Assembly: GCA_018296165.2 (NCBI GenBank)
Contig: JACKQL020000011.1
Span: 868,001-932,000 of the forward strand
Source of the DNA: Termitomyces sp. T153
Taxonomy: Eukaryota > Basidiomycota > Agaricomycetes > Agaricales > Lyophyllaceae
Direction of reading: 5' to 3'
Length of the DNA: 64,000 nucleotides
Numbering within the stretch: the stretch's first letter is position 1; the number at the start of each line of letters is the position of its first letter. Shown piece by piece: positions 1 through 11,371 of the stretch. The position numbers were made by a program, and so were the translations under genes. The notes under the pieces are model-generated. The model searched no databases, had not been told where the DNA came from, and saw only the letters and a program-made list of their open reading frames with translations.

Positions 1-512
1 ACACGCGTTTTGAGCATGCTGCAAAGAGAGCCATCAAACGTCGGACAAAGATAGAAGCTTCGGCGAGTGTAATGCTTGATAATGCGCGCGTTCAAGGACT
101 GCTGGTCGGAGGACCTCCTCCTCTTCGGCAATCAAGCTTGCCAGAGCATAAGACTCATGGAATACAGGATGACCGACGTTGGGGCCCTCTTGACCTCGAT
201 GATGAGAGACCACCACCAAGTGCAATTGCGAAGCGGCGGGATACTGTAAGTCGTTAGATGCAGGGGAGAAAGACGTATTGACCACTTCTGTAGACTGAGG
301 CTCTGGCTCTGCTCAAGAAGACCATCTATCACACTGCACCTGTTACGCACAAGACAGTACCTAACATGCGCATGTCGGACACAATTTGCGCGGCGCTAAA
401 CCCTCGTGATAATCCTAACAAACCACCGCAGCAGTCAGTGTCCGAGCAGCAGGTTCGTGCGCGTCTGATTCCTGTCCACGGTCTTCGTTTGTGGGACAGT
501 ATCATTCGGTAG
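1..512 (+). CDS. 3' end of an unrecognised protein gene (5' truncated by the window)
   Basis: Two exons are visible: 1-245 (reading frame starting at base 3) and 294-512, ending in TAG. The intron 246-293 has a GTAAGT donor and a TGTAG acceptor and is phase 0, so the frame runs through. The visible 154 or so residues are basic and proline-containing, with motifs such as AAKRAIKRRTK early and LRLWDSIIR at the very C-terminus. No domain is recognised. CG dinucleotides are frequent, as in the other host genes and unlike the transposon island that follows. The function cannot be inferred; the frame continuity and good splice sites support a real gene. Confidence 0.6.
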
Positions 513-975
513 GCCTCACTCTTAGTCTGATGCCAATGCCTATTGATGCCAAGGATCAGATATTTTGGAAAAGAGACGCTGAAAAAGCAAAAAGCAAAGG
601 AGGACACAAGCAGCTAATTTAGAGAATTCCGGGGTAGTACAAATTCCTGCTACTCTGTAATAGGAGACTTACTATCATTTCGGGAATTTGCCGATGCTCG
701 CATCGAACATACAGTGATACATACATACTGTCATGTGTCGGGAAGTCCATTTTTTTTCTAGCTCGATCCCTTGGGTGTAAAGTCTCCAGACTTTCAGGCC
801 ATCTTTATTTGCATCTAGTCTAGCACATAGTATTTTTCATAGAGGGATATGTACTGTGTGAGGGATGTCGGCCCATGACCGAGCGAGAGATACCAAAAAA
901 CCGGGGAAGTGAAACTGCTGTCAGGTGTAAGACTACAAACCGTTTAGTTTTCGTTTACGATTGGGAGTAAATTAC
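513..975. other. Intergenic, no gene seen
   Basis: This is the 3' flank of the left-edge gene. Base composition and CG content look like host DNA up to about 960-975, where the CG-poor transposon island begins. I see no coding pattern, RNA gene or repeat here. Confidence 0.5.
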
Positions 976-984
976 ATAAGGACT

Positions 985-1402
985 TCCATGTCTGGGGCTC
1001 CTTTGTTCTCACCTACTTCATCAGAACTCTGTCTATAGCCTGTTTCATCATCTTCATCTTTAAGATCTTCATCAGTGGACTGATCTAACCATATTCCATC
1101 ATGATCATCTGTATCTGTACCCACCATTTCTATTTTCAAGTCCTACAAGCAACCAGTTTTTCTCCTCATTACCTTATACTCTCCTCAGTGGCAAGGTCCT
1201 CTGAGTCAAAGTCAAAGAAGTTGTTCGCTGTGCCATTCTGAGAGTAAACCAAAGGAAGGCTCATGTACCTGGTAGGAGTCAATTTCAGATACAGGGCTCT
1301 GAATGCTGATGATGTCTGTTGCCACCTAGCTGCTGTGCAGAAAACACAACAACTAGTGGTTTTGCAAGTAATGTATGAATGGATTATAAAATGAGGGTGC
1401 AA
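985..1402 (-). pseudogene. Degenerate coding remnant with an acidic tail
   Basis: On the minus strand, 1,143-985 reads as an open frame very rich in Asp and Glu (for example DLKDEDDETG) ending in a stop. 1,402-1,169 holds a further fragment. The pattern could be the C-terminal end of a transposon-encoded protein, but no domain is recognised. It lies inside the CG-poor island and is treated as decayed transposon DNA. 1,403-2,489 is AT-rich with no coding signal I can support. Confidence 0.25.
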
Positions 1403-2489
1403 GCTGAGCTAGGTAGTGATGTGAAATGCAACTATTTGGTTTTGTTTGTCTTGATGACTCAACCAAACTGTGACAAATCAGCAAGTTCAAGGGCTCCGAA
1501 ATCCACTTAGATCCACACTCTTTAGAACAGAGTAATAAATTGATTTAGATTGATTTAGATATAAGTTCAAAACAAGCATTCAAACAAATATAATAGGTTT
1601 GATTATCAGATAGAACCTGATATGAAGCTTTGTTCACATTATTAGGCTAGGTAATCTGCTCCCTGGGGATTCTGAGCTGTATGCCAAACTTTGCCTGCTG
1701 GTCTTGCAATCCCCCCTCCCTTTTATACTGCTGTCTTCATGCACAGATCACAATGTCCTGTGCATGCTCTTGTCATCATTCTGGCCACTTGTTGCCTGAT
1801 GCTGACAATTTTTCTCAATCCTGCATGATGGCATGGTTTTACTCTTTCTCCTAGTTTCCTGTGGTCCCTTGTTACTCCCTTTTAAAGTCCTTTCTAGCAT
1901 GCCCTCTGCAGAGTGATGCTATTGTTTTGTATGGATGGTGGGGCATGGATGGTTTGTTTTGCAATGGCAGGATGGTTGATCTGGCTTTGCTTTTTGCATT
2001 GGTTATGAAAAAGCTGACCTAAGCTGGCACCACCACTTTGTTAGGCAAGCTTAGCTGTCAGTACTGATTGCTTTTCAATCACTGACATATCCAGGCATTA
2101 TTCCTTGCTCACGGCCTTTTTGTTTTGGGAGTTCTTTTGTATTTTTCATGGTAAGTCCCCTTCTGCCTACAGTTTTCAGCCTTGCACTGACAGTTTTCAG
2201 TGCATTTTATGAGGGAACATTTAAGGGGACTTTTTCTTACTGATCTTGTTGTCTCTCTTTGGTGAGAGGCAGTGTAAAATCTCCCCCCCTACTTTTATTG
2301 ACTAACCCCAGGTCAGCAGCACCTTCAATCTCCATGATCCACCCCTGATCAGCCCCATCCTTCAAAAAAAAGTTTTCTTTTGTCCAAGAAATTTTTTTTC
2401 TTGTCTCAGGTCCCCTCCTTAAAATTTTTGACTTTGATCCTGCCCTTGGTCTTATAAAACTCTATCATTTCTTCCTTTCCTCCATCATT

Positions 2490-3757
2490 ATGCCTTTGCC
2501 CACCTCTTCTTTTTATAAACCACCCACTGCACCTCATGTGGCTGTTGCTCTGCCAGTTGCTTCTTCTGAGCCCCCTGACCATGTTGCTCTCTTCAATTGT
2601 TCAGTCAAACAATCTGCCAGTGACACCATTGTTGTAGTTTTCTATTATCCTATGTGTGCTAATGCCCTTATGAGTTGCAGTTCTGCTGAAAAGGCTCTCC
2701 TGATTGGCACTGCTGATTGCACTCATTTCATTAGTGCAGTCAACTTGGTACACCTTTCCATTTCCTTCTATTCCCTTTCTCTGTGCCCTAATACCAAATT
2801 CTGTCTCTTTTTTGGCCAGTCTTTTGCTGACCAAGCTGACTTTCCTTGCATTGCCGAACAACAGGGTCTGTTTGACACCCTATCTTCTCTGATCCAGTTA
2901 AAAGTCCTTGACTGTTCTGTAGGAGATTTTTTGCTCCAGCTTTCTGTGCCTTTGCTGATGCCATTATAACTATTGAAAGCCATTGTTGTAAGGCATGCCA
3001 GAAGGAGCTGGCCAAGGCAAGTCCTTTCATTCTCTTATTTACTTTTCTCACTCTTCCTTGGCTTTTGCTAGCTTTGTTGTCATGCCCACAAGTATGTAAC
3101 TATGCTAGGTCCATTAGCCTCTTGTTCCACCAGATGCTGAGCCAATATAAGTCTTAGCTTCTACACTTGACCTGTTAGCTCATCATTTTGATGATTTAAC
3201 CCTTTTCCTTTCCCTCATTCAGGCCAATCTCAAGGGCAAGCCCCATGCCAAGAAATCCATGTGCTTCCCTCAGCTGGTGTGTTGCCATGTTCTTTCTACT
3301 TCTGATTGATACCCTAACCCTCCTTTTGTTTTGGTTAGCCAACCATAAGCTTAGCAGCAAGGTGGCACTTGCATTGTTATTGTGAGTTGACATTGCCCTG
3401 GATGCTGTTGCCCTTGCTGAGGACTGTGCCTTCATTCCATGTGCTGACCTACAGAAGCATTGTGATGCTGTGAATCTGGCCATGCAGCAGCAACTTTATG
3501 CCTTAACATTTCATTACAAACCTGCTGATTTCAGCTCATTGCAACCATCTCAACAAGGTTCTCAGTCCTTCCAAAGTCAATCAGACCAGCAATCTCTTTA
3601 CAGAGCTCCAAGTTTCTCCCAAAGCAGGCCTATTAGTATCTTTCTTTCCCCTCCTATCCTTTGCTCATCAGAGCCCAAGGCTGCCAACTCTGATTCAGAC
3701 ATCAAGATTGCAGATCCCTTGCTGAGTGATTCCAATAGTACCCCCACATCCATATAA
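2490..3757 (+). pseudogene. Degenerate open frames of an unknown island gene
   Basis: Two open stretches on the plus strand (2,490-2,969 and 3,470-3,757) flank a region broken by stops. The second contains Ser/Gln-rich sequence and could be a low-complexity region of a transposon gag-like or accessory protein. Nothing matches a known domain by eye. Composition is as CG-poor as the rest of the island, so this is probably old transposon DNA, not a host gene. 3,758-3,964 holds AT-rich sequence without features. Confidence 0.25.
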
Positions 3758-3964
3758 AAGACCTGCATACTGCAAACATTTTCATCAAAAAAAATCCCCT
3801 TTTCCTTATTGTCACAAACCCAAAATATAATGTCCTTTGCCCAAATATTGTGTGAATTTTAAGTTTATATTATTATTAAACTCTTATTAAGTTCTCTTTC
3901 AGAATTTGTTCATTTCCCTAACTTTCTAACCCAGCTTCTTAATTCTTTTTACTAGTTGGAGCTT

Positions 3965-5940
3965 CTATTGTTCCTCCCTTTCAGATTCTTCTTCTGATAT
4001 CAATTCAAGCTCTGAATTTAAAGGTTCATGAAGCCTTACTGGACCAAAGGTGATATCTGGGTCCTCTAGTTCAGTTGGCTTTTGCTGTTCCTTCCTCACT
4101 TCTTTTAGTTTAGCAGGTGTAATATCAATCCATTTCTCAATTCCTCCTGGTAGGCTGAGTCATTTTCTAGTGTGATAAGGTACAATGTTCAAGGCTGCAA
4201 CTCTTTCCCACCAAATAGTGCCATCCATTTCCACCACCACACAGTTCCCTCTCTGAGCCCTCATGAGAACTACCATTGGTCCATGGAACTGTGGGAGCAT
4301 TTTTACACTAAGCAAACTCTTGGTTATCATATTCTTTACTAGCACTAGGTCCAAGGGTTTAAACTTGAAGTCTTCTATAGAGTACTTATGTTCCTCTGCA
4401 AACTTCAATGCCTACTTGAGCTTGTCTTTTCCCATATGCTTCTGTATTTCTTCTATATGTTGAGAGTGTTTAGCAAGAGCCCATGCCTGATATCTGATCA
4501 ATTCCTCTGTAGACAGGCCCTCTGGCAGCTCTAATAACCAGGTAGCCTCTGCCAAATCCAATGGTATGATGGGATAGGCTCCTGTAACCATGAAGTATGG
4601 TGTGCACCCAAATCACCTGCATATATTTATGCAGTTATTCCACATCACATGGAAGAAGAACTAAAATCATTTGGCGCAATCTTCACAAGCCTTGAACAGG
4701 ACTTGCTAGACTCCCAATGTGGCCTTTCAATTTTACCATTAGCAGGAGAATTGTAGGGTGAAATGGTTATGCCCTTGATTCCATACTTCTTTTCCAACCA
4801 AGCTGTAACCTGTTTGAATTGTCCTGCATTATCCATGATAATTTTGGCAATACATCCCCAACAACAGATTACATCTTCAAACAATCATTGTCCAATGGTT
4901 TTATGATTCTCCTTTCTCAAAGGTCTGCCTTCCATCCATGATGACAAAGCACAGTGCTCATGAACAATGTATTTACATCCATTTGAGGCTGACATCATGT
5001 GCATTGTATCAATATGAATGGTTTAAAATGAGGAAGGTGTGTAAGTGACTGTAGGTTCTCTGTTCATGACTGTCTTTTGACAAATTTGACAATTATGACA
5101 AGTCCCCACATACCACTGCACATCACTATCCAATCCAGGCCACCAGAATCTTTCCTGACACAATGTCTTGGTTGCATAGGCACCTTGATGTCCCAAAGCA
5201 TCATGTGCAGACTTGAGCATAAACATGTGCTAGTCAACATTAACTACTAGCTTGTGTTTTGCCCTATTGCTATGTTTATAGAACCATCTTTTCTGGTCAA
5301 AGAAAAATTGCCTGGCAAACTTCTTGAACTTTTCTGGCTCACATCCTAGTAGGTTGGTAGGTTCAGTCCTAAAGACTCCATGACCAAGTTTTAACAAATA
5401 GTAACAATTTATCCCTGCATATTTGATTTATTGGAGTACATGGTTGACATTCTGCATGTGTTCCCATACAAATCTTCTAATACCAGGATTTTGATATATC
5501 ACCTCATATCCACCATCAGACAACTCATATTGAGTTGGAGGTCCCCTAATTGGCACATCATCAATATATGGCCAAGAAACATGGGGAATCCCATCCTTCA
5601 AGATAAAAGTAATATCATCATGGAGGATAGGCACAGGGTTAGTCTGTCCCATAGGAAGTGTGACTGATCTTAAAGCACTAAAAGGAGTTTGGAAGGTAGT
5701 ATAATCTCTAGACTTTACATCCAAAATCCTCTCATCATATCCAACATAAAAATCAAAGATCCCACCACAAGCATGACCAGCAAAGTGACCAGCCAACTCC
5801 TCAGTTGCTGGTGGCAATCCTGAGTGGGCAATTGTCACCTTGTTCAGAGGTTCTGAACTATGTACCATGCAAAGACTTTCTCCATCCTTCTTTAGCACAG
5901 TGAACCATTGAGAATGATAAGAAGAATTTGATGGCTCATA
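3965..5940 (-). mobile_element. pol: Ty3/gypsy pol fragment C: reverse transcriptase to integrase, RNase H deleted
   Basis: Read on the minus strand, 5,940-5,428 encodes reverse transcriptase from YEPSNSSYHSQW through the catalytic box YIDDVPIRGP (YxDD type). It is followed almost directly (5,420-5,230) by a linker resembling the end of the RNase H region, so the RNase H domain itself is missing. 5,226-5,023 is the integrase zinc-binding domain (HDALGHQG, CHNCQICQ). About 5,010-4,645 is the integrase core, with an Asp in DTMHM, one in MDNAGQF and the Glu in GKIERPHW. 4,408-4,160 and 4,150-3,965 are the integrase C-terminus, ending in TAG. Several stops and shifts break the frame, so the copy is dead. 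Confidence 0.85.
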
Positions 5941-6770
5941 GAGTATTGCTAGGCAGACCATTTGATACCTTGACAGAAAGCAATATCCAGAATCTGCAAG
6001 ATGGAAGTGCTATCATTACTATTTGGGATTCCAATACTGAATGTAGGACAGCTTTGTTCATTATGGAGAGGGGGGAAAGTGTCAAAAACAGAACCTGTTG
6101 GAGAAGAGGAGACAAAATTTTCAGTCTTGAGGATCTGGTCAATGATCAGGGAGAGATAGCTGTGAGTTCTGAAGAGACAGGAAAATGGGGAGGTAGTGCT
6201 TACTGGCTATGCTGTCCAAGACAGTGGATTCAGTGAGGATTAGTTAAGGGATGTATATTTTCAGGCCTTTGCTACTTGCAAAGGATGTGAGGGGAAGGAT
6301 GAGGAGACCCTGTCTGCTTATTTGAATGGACAGCTGTCACAAATTCCTAGGGAGTTGGAAGGTTTTCTGCAGCAGCATGAGAACCTAAGGTCAGAAGCAG
6401 GTGTGGGGGAGACAGCCCAAGTATTTGGTAAATACAAACCAGTAGCAAAAAAGGTGAAACCAGTGTTGGGAACCTCTCCTGAGGAGTTTAGGATAAAGAG
6501 ACATATTACTGGAGATCCTCTAGCAGATATGCCACAGTTGAGTACAAACCCACTAGAGTTTACACCAACTAGTAGGTATACTGCAGAGTGCAAAGAAATC
6601 ATTGATCAAGCTCATGATGATGATTTTTTGTGGCCAGAAGAGAAGAAGTTAGTACTTCATTTGATGATGTTACAGAACGAGGCTTTTGCATGGGATGATT
6701 CACAAAGAGGAAGACTCAAGGAAGAGTACTTTCCACCAGTAGTTATGCCTATAATACCCAATGGGTGCTC
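5940..6770 (+). mobile_element. pol: Ty3/gypsy pol fragment A: end of protease to start of reverse transcriptase
   Basis: On the plus strand the sequence starts abruptly inside a retropepsin C-terminus (RVLLGRPFDTLTES). From 6,322 it encodes the linker and N-terminal part of a gypsy reverse transcriptase (KRHITGDPLADMPQ, FLWPEEKK, NEAFAWDDSQRGRLKEE), stopping after VVMPIIP at about 6,768. It is the same family as the neighbouring minus-strand fragment, and the two abut head to head at about 5,940. Upstream protease and gag parts are absent. There is a stop after 6,236. 6,771-7,239 shows no recognisable gene. Confidence 0.8.
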
Positions 6771-7523
6771 TTTGACCACAGAGCCTGCTAACTCATACTC
6801 ACACAGCTCAGACAGTATATCTACAAAGCACTCTCTACCAGACCAAGTGACTATACAAGTACCTTATCATTCTCAAAATCCATTGTGCAAGCTCTTGAAA
6901 GTGGTCATACATAACTTTAGTACATGCAAAAAGTAATAGAACCTCCCCTATTTCTGAATCTGCAAAAACAATCATATTGACATTCTACTATTTTCCACAA
7001 TTCAACATGCCACAAAAGTCAAAAGTAAACTCCAGATAACTGCAACAGATTCAATGACTATATCCACTTTGGTCTTGTTGAATGCGACAACCTTCATGCA
7101 AAACACAGCAAAAATTGGCATGAACTGGCAGGCAGATATCAATATTGTTGGGAATGAATGAGGAGTCAGAAAGCAGGAGAGTGAACACAAATGTCCTGGA
7201 TATGACAGACTGACCCATCATTCACTTATTTTGAGACAAATCTACAACAATGCCCCTCTATCCAGCCCAAATGTTGCCTCCTGAGCACAGGGGAATACTT
7301 GCAGGAGCTCTCTATTGTTATCACACTGTCACCACAGCAATTGCAATCTATGCTAGCCATTAGTATTAGAAACAATTATACTACACTTCTGCACTTTCTG
7401 GTGAAGCATGGGTATGAGAACTTATCTATGGACATCCTGAATGCATCTCCTGTTTTTCTAGCCCTGGTTTCTGAACTATGAACTTGTGGTATGACAGATT
7501 CAAAACATATTTCTCTCCAGCAA

Positions 7524-7537
7524 CAGCTCACTATCTT
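7524..7537 (+). repeat. Left copy of a 14-bp target-site duplication
   Basis: CAGCTCACTATCTT occurs here and again at 8,376-8,389, exactly flanking the 838-bp insertion. Removing the insert and one copy restores the transposase segment QQQLTI-FLYTCVTG in frame, which shows that the duplication was made by the insertion. Confidence 0.85.
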
Positions 7538-8375
7538 GTGTGTATGTGTGTGTTTTTCTATTATTTTCAAGGGTGCACTGGGGCTGAGCCCTATATCCTC
7601 CCTTGCAGCATGTACAGGTGTGATTTATGGACACTATCTAAGGTTCTCTGGCCTAAAGCCTTTTCAAGCCTGCCAGTTATGCCCCAAAGCCACTTTACTC
7701 CAGTTTGATCCTTTTGAAGTTCATACAGCCCTTATATAAGCTCCTTTACTATCTGCTGTCAATGTGCCATCCCTACTAATACCCACTTTACATCTAAGCA
7801 ATGCTTGCTGAGCCAGCTCACACCCACTTGGCATGGATCACAACTCCCATCCCTGATTCCCAACCCTACTCTTTGTTTGGCACAATGCCAGAGACCAACA
7901 CTAGCTTTCTTGAAGTCACTAGGCCTTGTTAAGGGCCTGCCAATTGGCTGGACTAGCTGATGAGGGGTCATGCAGTACTTTGGCAACCAATTCCGACATG
8001 TCTTGAGGCCTCCCTTTCTTAGACCAACCCACACTACAGCCCAACAGGTTCAATGGGACTACAGTCCTTGCCCCTACCTATTCACCACACTGGAGAACCC
8101 TTTCCTTTTCTGTCTGGACATGAGATCAGTGGTCACATTGTGTCATTGAGTTCACATGCTAGTGGTGCTGCGTAATTCCTTTTGGCCTGACCTACAAAGC
8201 CTTCCTAAGAGCACATGACAGGTGGTGGCTTCTCAGTGGCATTGAAATAACCTACATGGTGTCTAAGGTGTTTTCCACACAGGTGCACTCAGCCAGAGTT
8301 GAAACCCTGACCTTGCACTTGCAAGTCAGCTGACCTGCTTTGGGACACGATGGTGCCAGCTGAGCCACTGCACCC
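7538..8375 (-). mobile_element. SINE-like retroposon with a tRNA-like head, inserted in the Harbinger transposase
   Basis: Read on the minus strand, the insert begins at 8,375 with GGGGTGCAGTGGCTCAGCTGG, in which TGGCTCAGCTGG fits the Pol III box A consensus. About 60 bases later GGTTTCAACTC resembles box B. The first seven bases can pair with TGCACC after the B box, giving an acceptor-like stem. The other end (7,538-7,571) is a simple-sequence tail of CA repeats and A-runs, directly against the target-site duplication. A tRNA-like 5' end, a simple 3' tail and a 14-bp duplication are the hallmarks of a SINE, although 838 bp is long. The ends also show an imperfect inverted repeat (GGGTGCA...TGCACCC), so a non-autonomous DNA element is the alternative. 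Confidence 0.6.
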
Positions 8376-8389
8376 CAGCTCACTATCTT
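8376..8389 (+). repeat. Right copy of the 14-bp target-site duplication
   Basis: This is identical to 7,524-7,537 and immediately follows the tRNA-like head of the insertion. The transposase frame continues from here. Confidence 0.85.
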
Positions 8390-9392
8390 TTTATACACTT
8401 GTGTCACTGGCTCATCCACTTGACATATTGGAGAAAGATTTTAGCATGCCAATGCAACTATTTCCAAGTATGTGGTATCATGCTTTAATTCAATGCTTCT
8501 TTGAATGCTACAAAGATATTTCTGACATGTTCTTGCTACTCTTTCCTCTCCTACCTTTATGATTGACACATTTGCCCCCTCACTATCAATGACCCCATTC
8601 CTGAGTGCATTCAAGACAATTCAAAATGGTTTCCCTTTTCTAAAGGAGCCATTGGTGCTGTGGATGCCACTCATATTGCTGCTTGTCCATCAGCTGCTGA
8701 ACAACATGCTCTTTGCAACCACAAAGGAGGTAGGTCTCAGAACTGTTTAGCTTACTGCTCCTTTGATGCTTGCTTTCAATATATGCTTAGTGGATGGGAG
8801 GACTCTGTTGCAAATACTTGTGTACTCCATGATGCATAAACTACAGATCTTCCAGTTCCAGCTGGAGAATATCATTTGGCTCATGCTGGATTTGGTGCAT
8901 GTGATGCTCTTTTGATTCCACATCAAGGTGGTGAGATATCATCTTGCAGAGCAAATGTCAGGTATACTATGCTGAGCACTATATTTTAGTCTTATCTTTG
9001 AACTCTTTGACAGGCCACAAAATCAAGAAGAACTTTATAATCTGTGTCATGCATTAGCATGCAATGTGATTGAGTGTATATTTGGAGTGTTGAAGGAACA
9101 GTTCACCATTGTGACATGACCTCCTGAATATGACATGAATGTCCAGGCCCAGACTTCTCCAGCAGTAGCAGGTACACAGAATTTCATTTTTGATCATGAT
9201 TCAGAAGAGGTTGTCAATCTTCCTAATCTCCTGGATCCTGTACCTGGTTCTTTACCACCCAGATTAGATCAGCTTGAGAGTCTGCAAATGCAATTGAAAA
9301 AGCTCATGCATCTGCACTTCAAGATCAAATTGCTCAAGATATGTGGGTATCAGGCAATTGTAGCAGAGTGTGAAGATCCAGCAGGTGAATGA

Positions 9393-9746
9393 TATATTTG
9401 AGGATAGAAATCTAATTGATTGTCTACTCATAAAATGTATGATCATTCTTTTTTCTCAACTTGTATCAAATCCATTCCTTGCACAAGTCCTCATTCTCTA
9501 AGACTGCATAGCTGTCAACCACAGAAATATCCTGTTCCAGCAGTCCAATGAAGGTCACCATGTCCTTGTTAAATAACCAGTCTTTCTCCATATTATGAGC
9601 TTGGATAATGGCATGCTGTTTGTGATGTGGTGTGGCTTCAAGCCCAAAGTGAAAAGGAGAAAATGACTCCTGAAAAATGGAGTCAAGTTCATGCATGAAT
9701 GAATGTCTGAAAAGCTCTGGCTGCTACTAGCAATGTGGTGATATGA
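9393..9746. other. Island DNA between transposase and LTR-like segment
   Basis: Two overlapping minus-strand open frames (about 9,466-9,797) contain no recognised domain. They may be remnants of a second element. Nothing else can be supported. Confidence 0.3.
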
Positions 9747-10040
9747 TGTTGTCACACCATTGGGAACATAATCAACACCAGAAGTCAAAACAAACATTTA
9801 TTAAGGCTGAAAACTGTAAGCCTCCTGGTAAAACAAGTTCCAGCAACATTATCCCTTTAAATACACCAGAAGAAATACAGAACAGGATAGGACAAGGACT
9901 ATACTAGACTATACACTCAATAATAGTCCAATCACTGTAATGGGAGAGGAAGCATGGGACTGGCAAAAGCACCTGAGTGGCATCAATTCTGGCAAGATCT
10001 AGATCTGATCTAAGAATAACCAGATTGGAATGTTGACTGA

Positions 10041-10290
10041 AAGGAGGGAATGAATGAGAAAGAATGGAATGAAGGGAAGGGAAAGGAAGATGAATGGAAG
10101 AATATGAAATGAATGGAATGAAGGCAAGGGAAGGGAAGATGAATGGAAGAACCTGAATGGGAAAGAACCTGAATGGGGAAGAATATGAAGTAAATAAAGA
10201 AAGAAAAAGGGAAGATACTGAATGGAGAAGAATATGAATGGAAGAAATACAAAGGAGGGAGAGATAAATGGGGCAAATGGAAGCTAAGAA
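10041..10290 (+). repeat. Purine-rich degenerate minisatellite
   Basis: For about 240 bp the plus strand is built from variants of GAATG, GGAAGA and AAGGGAAGG, with almost no C. Units such as GGGAAGATGAATGGAAGAA recur. The opposite strand gives long artefactual open frames rich in Ser, Phe, Pro and His. The strand bias could permit triplex or slipped structures; this is inferred from composition only. Confidence 0.75.
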
Positions 10291-10440
10291 TGCAAAGGAG
10301 GAATGATGGAACCAGGAACTGGCCTGTGGCACTGAAACAAGCATGCCAAAAGGGGGAATTAGAATAACAGTTATGAATAAGGGGCTGGAAAGTATGGAAC
10401 CAAAAGTCACATGTAGGGGGTGGTCTGTGCACTGTAAAAA

Positions 10441-10452
10441 GAGGTATAAATA
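10441..10452 (+). promoter_or_regulatory. TATA-box-like element in the LTR-like segment
   Basis: GAGGTATAAATAG lies in an otherwise featureless context just after the purine tract. It resembles the core promoter position of an LTR. No transcript evidence can be seen from sequence. Confidence 0.35.
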
Positions 10453-10739
10453 GCCCAAGTAGAGTAGCAAATGGACAGGCAATTAATAGGCAAAGGCTTG
10501 GTGGTTCCCAGGGAGTGAATCACTTAGGCTGGAGTTTGTTGAGACCCCTCTGCATTCAGAATAGAAATATTTTGGAAGTAAACCCCTTCAACTTCAAGCA
10601 TTTATCAAGACATCAGTGTGGAATTGGAGTAGACTGCCTAAGTCTTCAAGAAAGCCCCAGAACTATCAGTATTACTCTAACCCAGTACTACAGTGGATTT
10701 AGTTGTGGTAGCACTGGATTTGCAAAAAAGTGGCATAGT

Positions 10740-11371
10740 GACAGGAGGAGGTGAAGTGGTCTAGAACAAATCAGGATAGATATAAAAAGATAAAAAGATT
10801 GGTGCACATCAGAGTCATTGTCACTGCCTGACTTTTCCTCTTCTTCTACTGGTGTCAAATCTGAATCTATACCATCACCTTCATCATCACTAGGAGCAAG
10901 TCCACAAGTGGCCCAATAGACATGTGTACCACAAGTAGTAGCAGGAGCAAGTTGATCAAAGGTTTCCAGATGAATCCAGCCAACATCAACAAAAGGCTCA
11001 GCTTCAGGATTCTTGTCTACAAATGTATCCCAAGTTCTTTGTTTTTCTGAGGTGACTTGAATACTCCCTTGATCATCCCAAGACCAACTTGAGTTATTGC
11101 AAATAGCATTCACAAGCTCATAAGTCATCTTGAGCTAATATGATACTGTATCAATAGTGTTTAAAAAAATAGATGATGTTTGAGCTATCACTGTGATACT
11201 TATTTTTATAGGAGTTTGAGGTTTTTGGATCACCCTTGATAATGATTTCATTGACATGGGCAGCAGCTGCCCTAAATTTGGCTTCTTGAATGACATGCCA
11301 TTGCTGGCCTTGGACTTGTGATCAATGAGGTATTGCAGGAGCCAAGCCTCATCATGTACTCCAGGATGCAT
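10740..11371 (-). pseudogene. Myb/SANT-like protein of the Harbinger element, decayed
   Basis: On the minus strand 11,371-11,260 reads EAWLLQYLIDHKSKASNG followed by SFKKPN, matching the first helix of the Myb/SANT-like domain found beside Harbinger transposases. 11,110-10,870 continues with NNSSWSWDDQGSIQVTSEKQ, TWDTFVDKNPEAEPF and GWIHLETF, the second half of that domain. An acidic C-terminal tail follows. The central part is disrupted, with a stop between the two pieces. It lies convergent to the transposase, as expected for a two-gene Harbinger element: one protein binds the ends, the other cuts. 11,372-11,860 has no supported gene; it is low-complexity AG-rich sequence near 11,740-11,830. 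Confidence 0.7.

Larger units (their letters stand above)
7240..9392 (+). pseudogene. PIF/Harbinger-type DDE transposase, decayed and interrupted
   Basis: The N-terminal part (about 7,240-7,537) carries TSALSGEAWV, VFLALVSEL and a segment ending in LQQQLTI. It resumes at 8,390 with FLYTCVTG and an HTH-like stretch (HANATISKYVVSC). The DDE core follows: GAIGAVDATHIAACPS (first Asp), SGWEDSVANT, HAGFGACDALLIPH (the expected second Asp is a His), an intron-like gap of about 51 bp (8,962-9,013), then NVIECIFGVLKEQF (catalytic Glu) and PPEYDMNVQAQ. Stops occur within the core, for example after VLHDA and before PPEYDMN. The 7,538-8,375 insertion splits the gene. Family assignment is by motif order; the loss of activity is clear from the stops and the lost Asp. 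Confidence 0.85.
9747..10692 (+). mobile_element. Possible solo LTR-like segment
   Basis: The stretch begins TGTTGTCACACC and ends near CAGTACTACA, giving the TG...CA ends of an LTR. It contains a TATA box (10,445-10,450) followed by leader-like sequence, and AT-rich stretches that could serve polyadenylation. I could not find a matching 5-bp target duplication or a second copy in the window, so the boundaries and the class are uncertain. Confidence 0.3.

Noticed and set aside
9904..10482. Long minus-strand open frames of up to 192 codons
   Set aside because: They are the complement of the purine-rich minisatellite; the Ser/Phe/Pro/His composition comes from the repeat, not from a gene.
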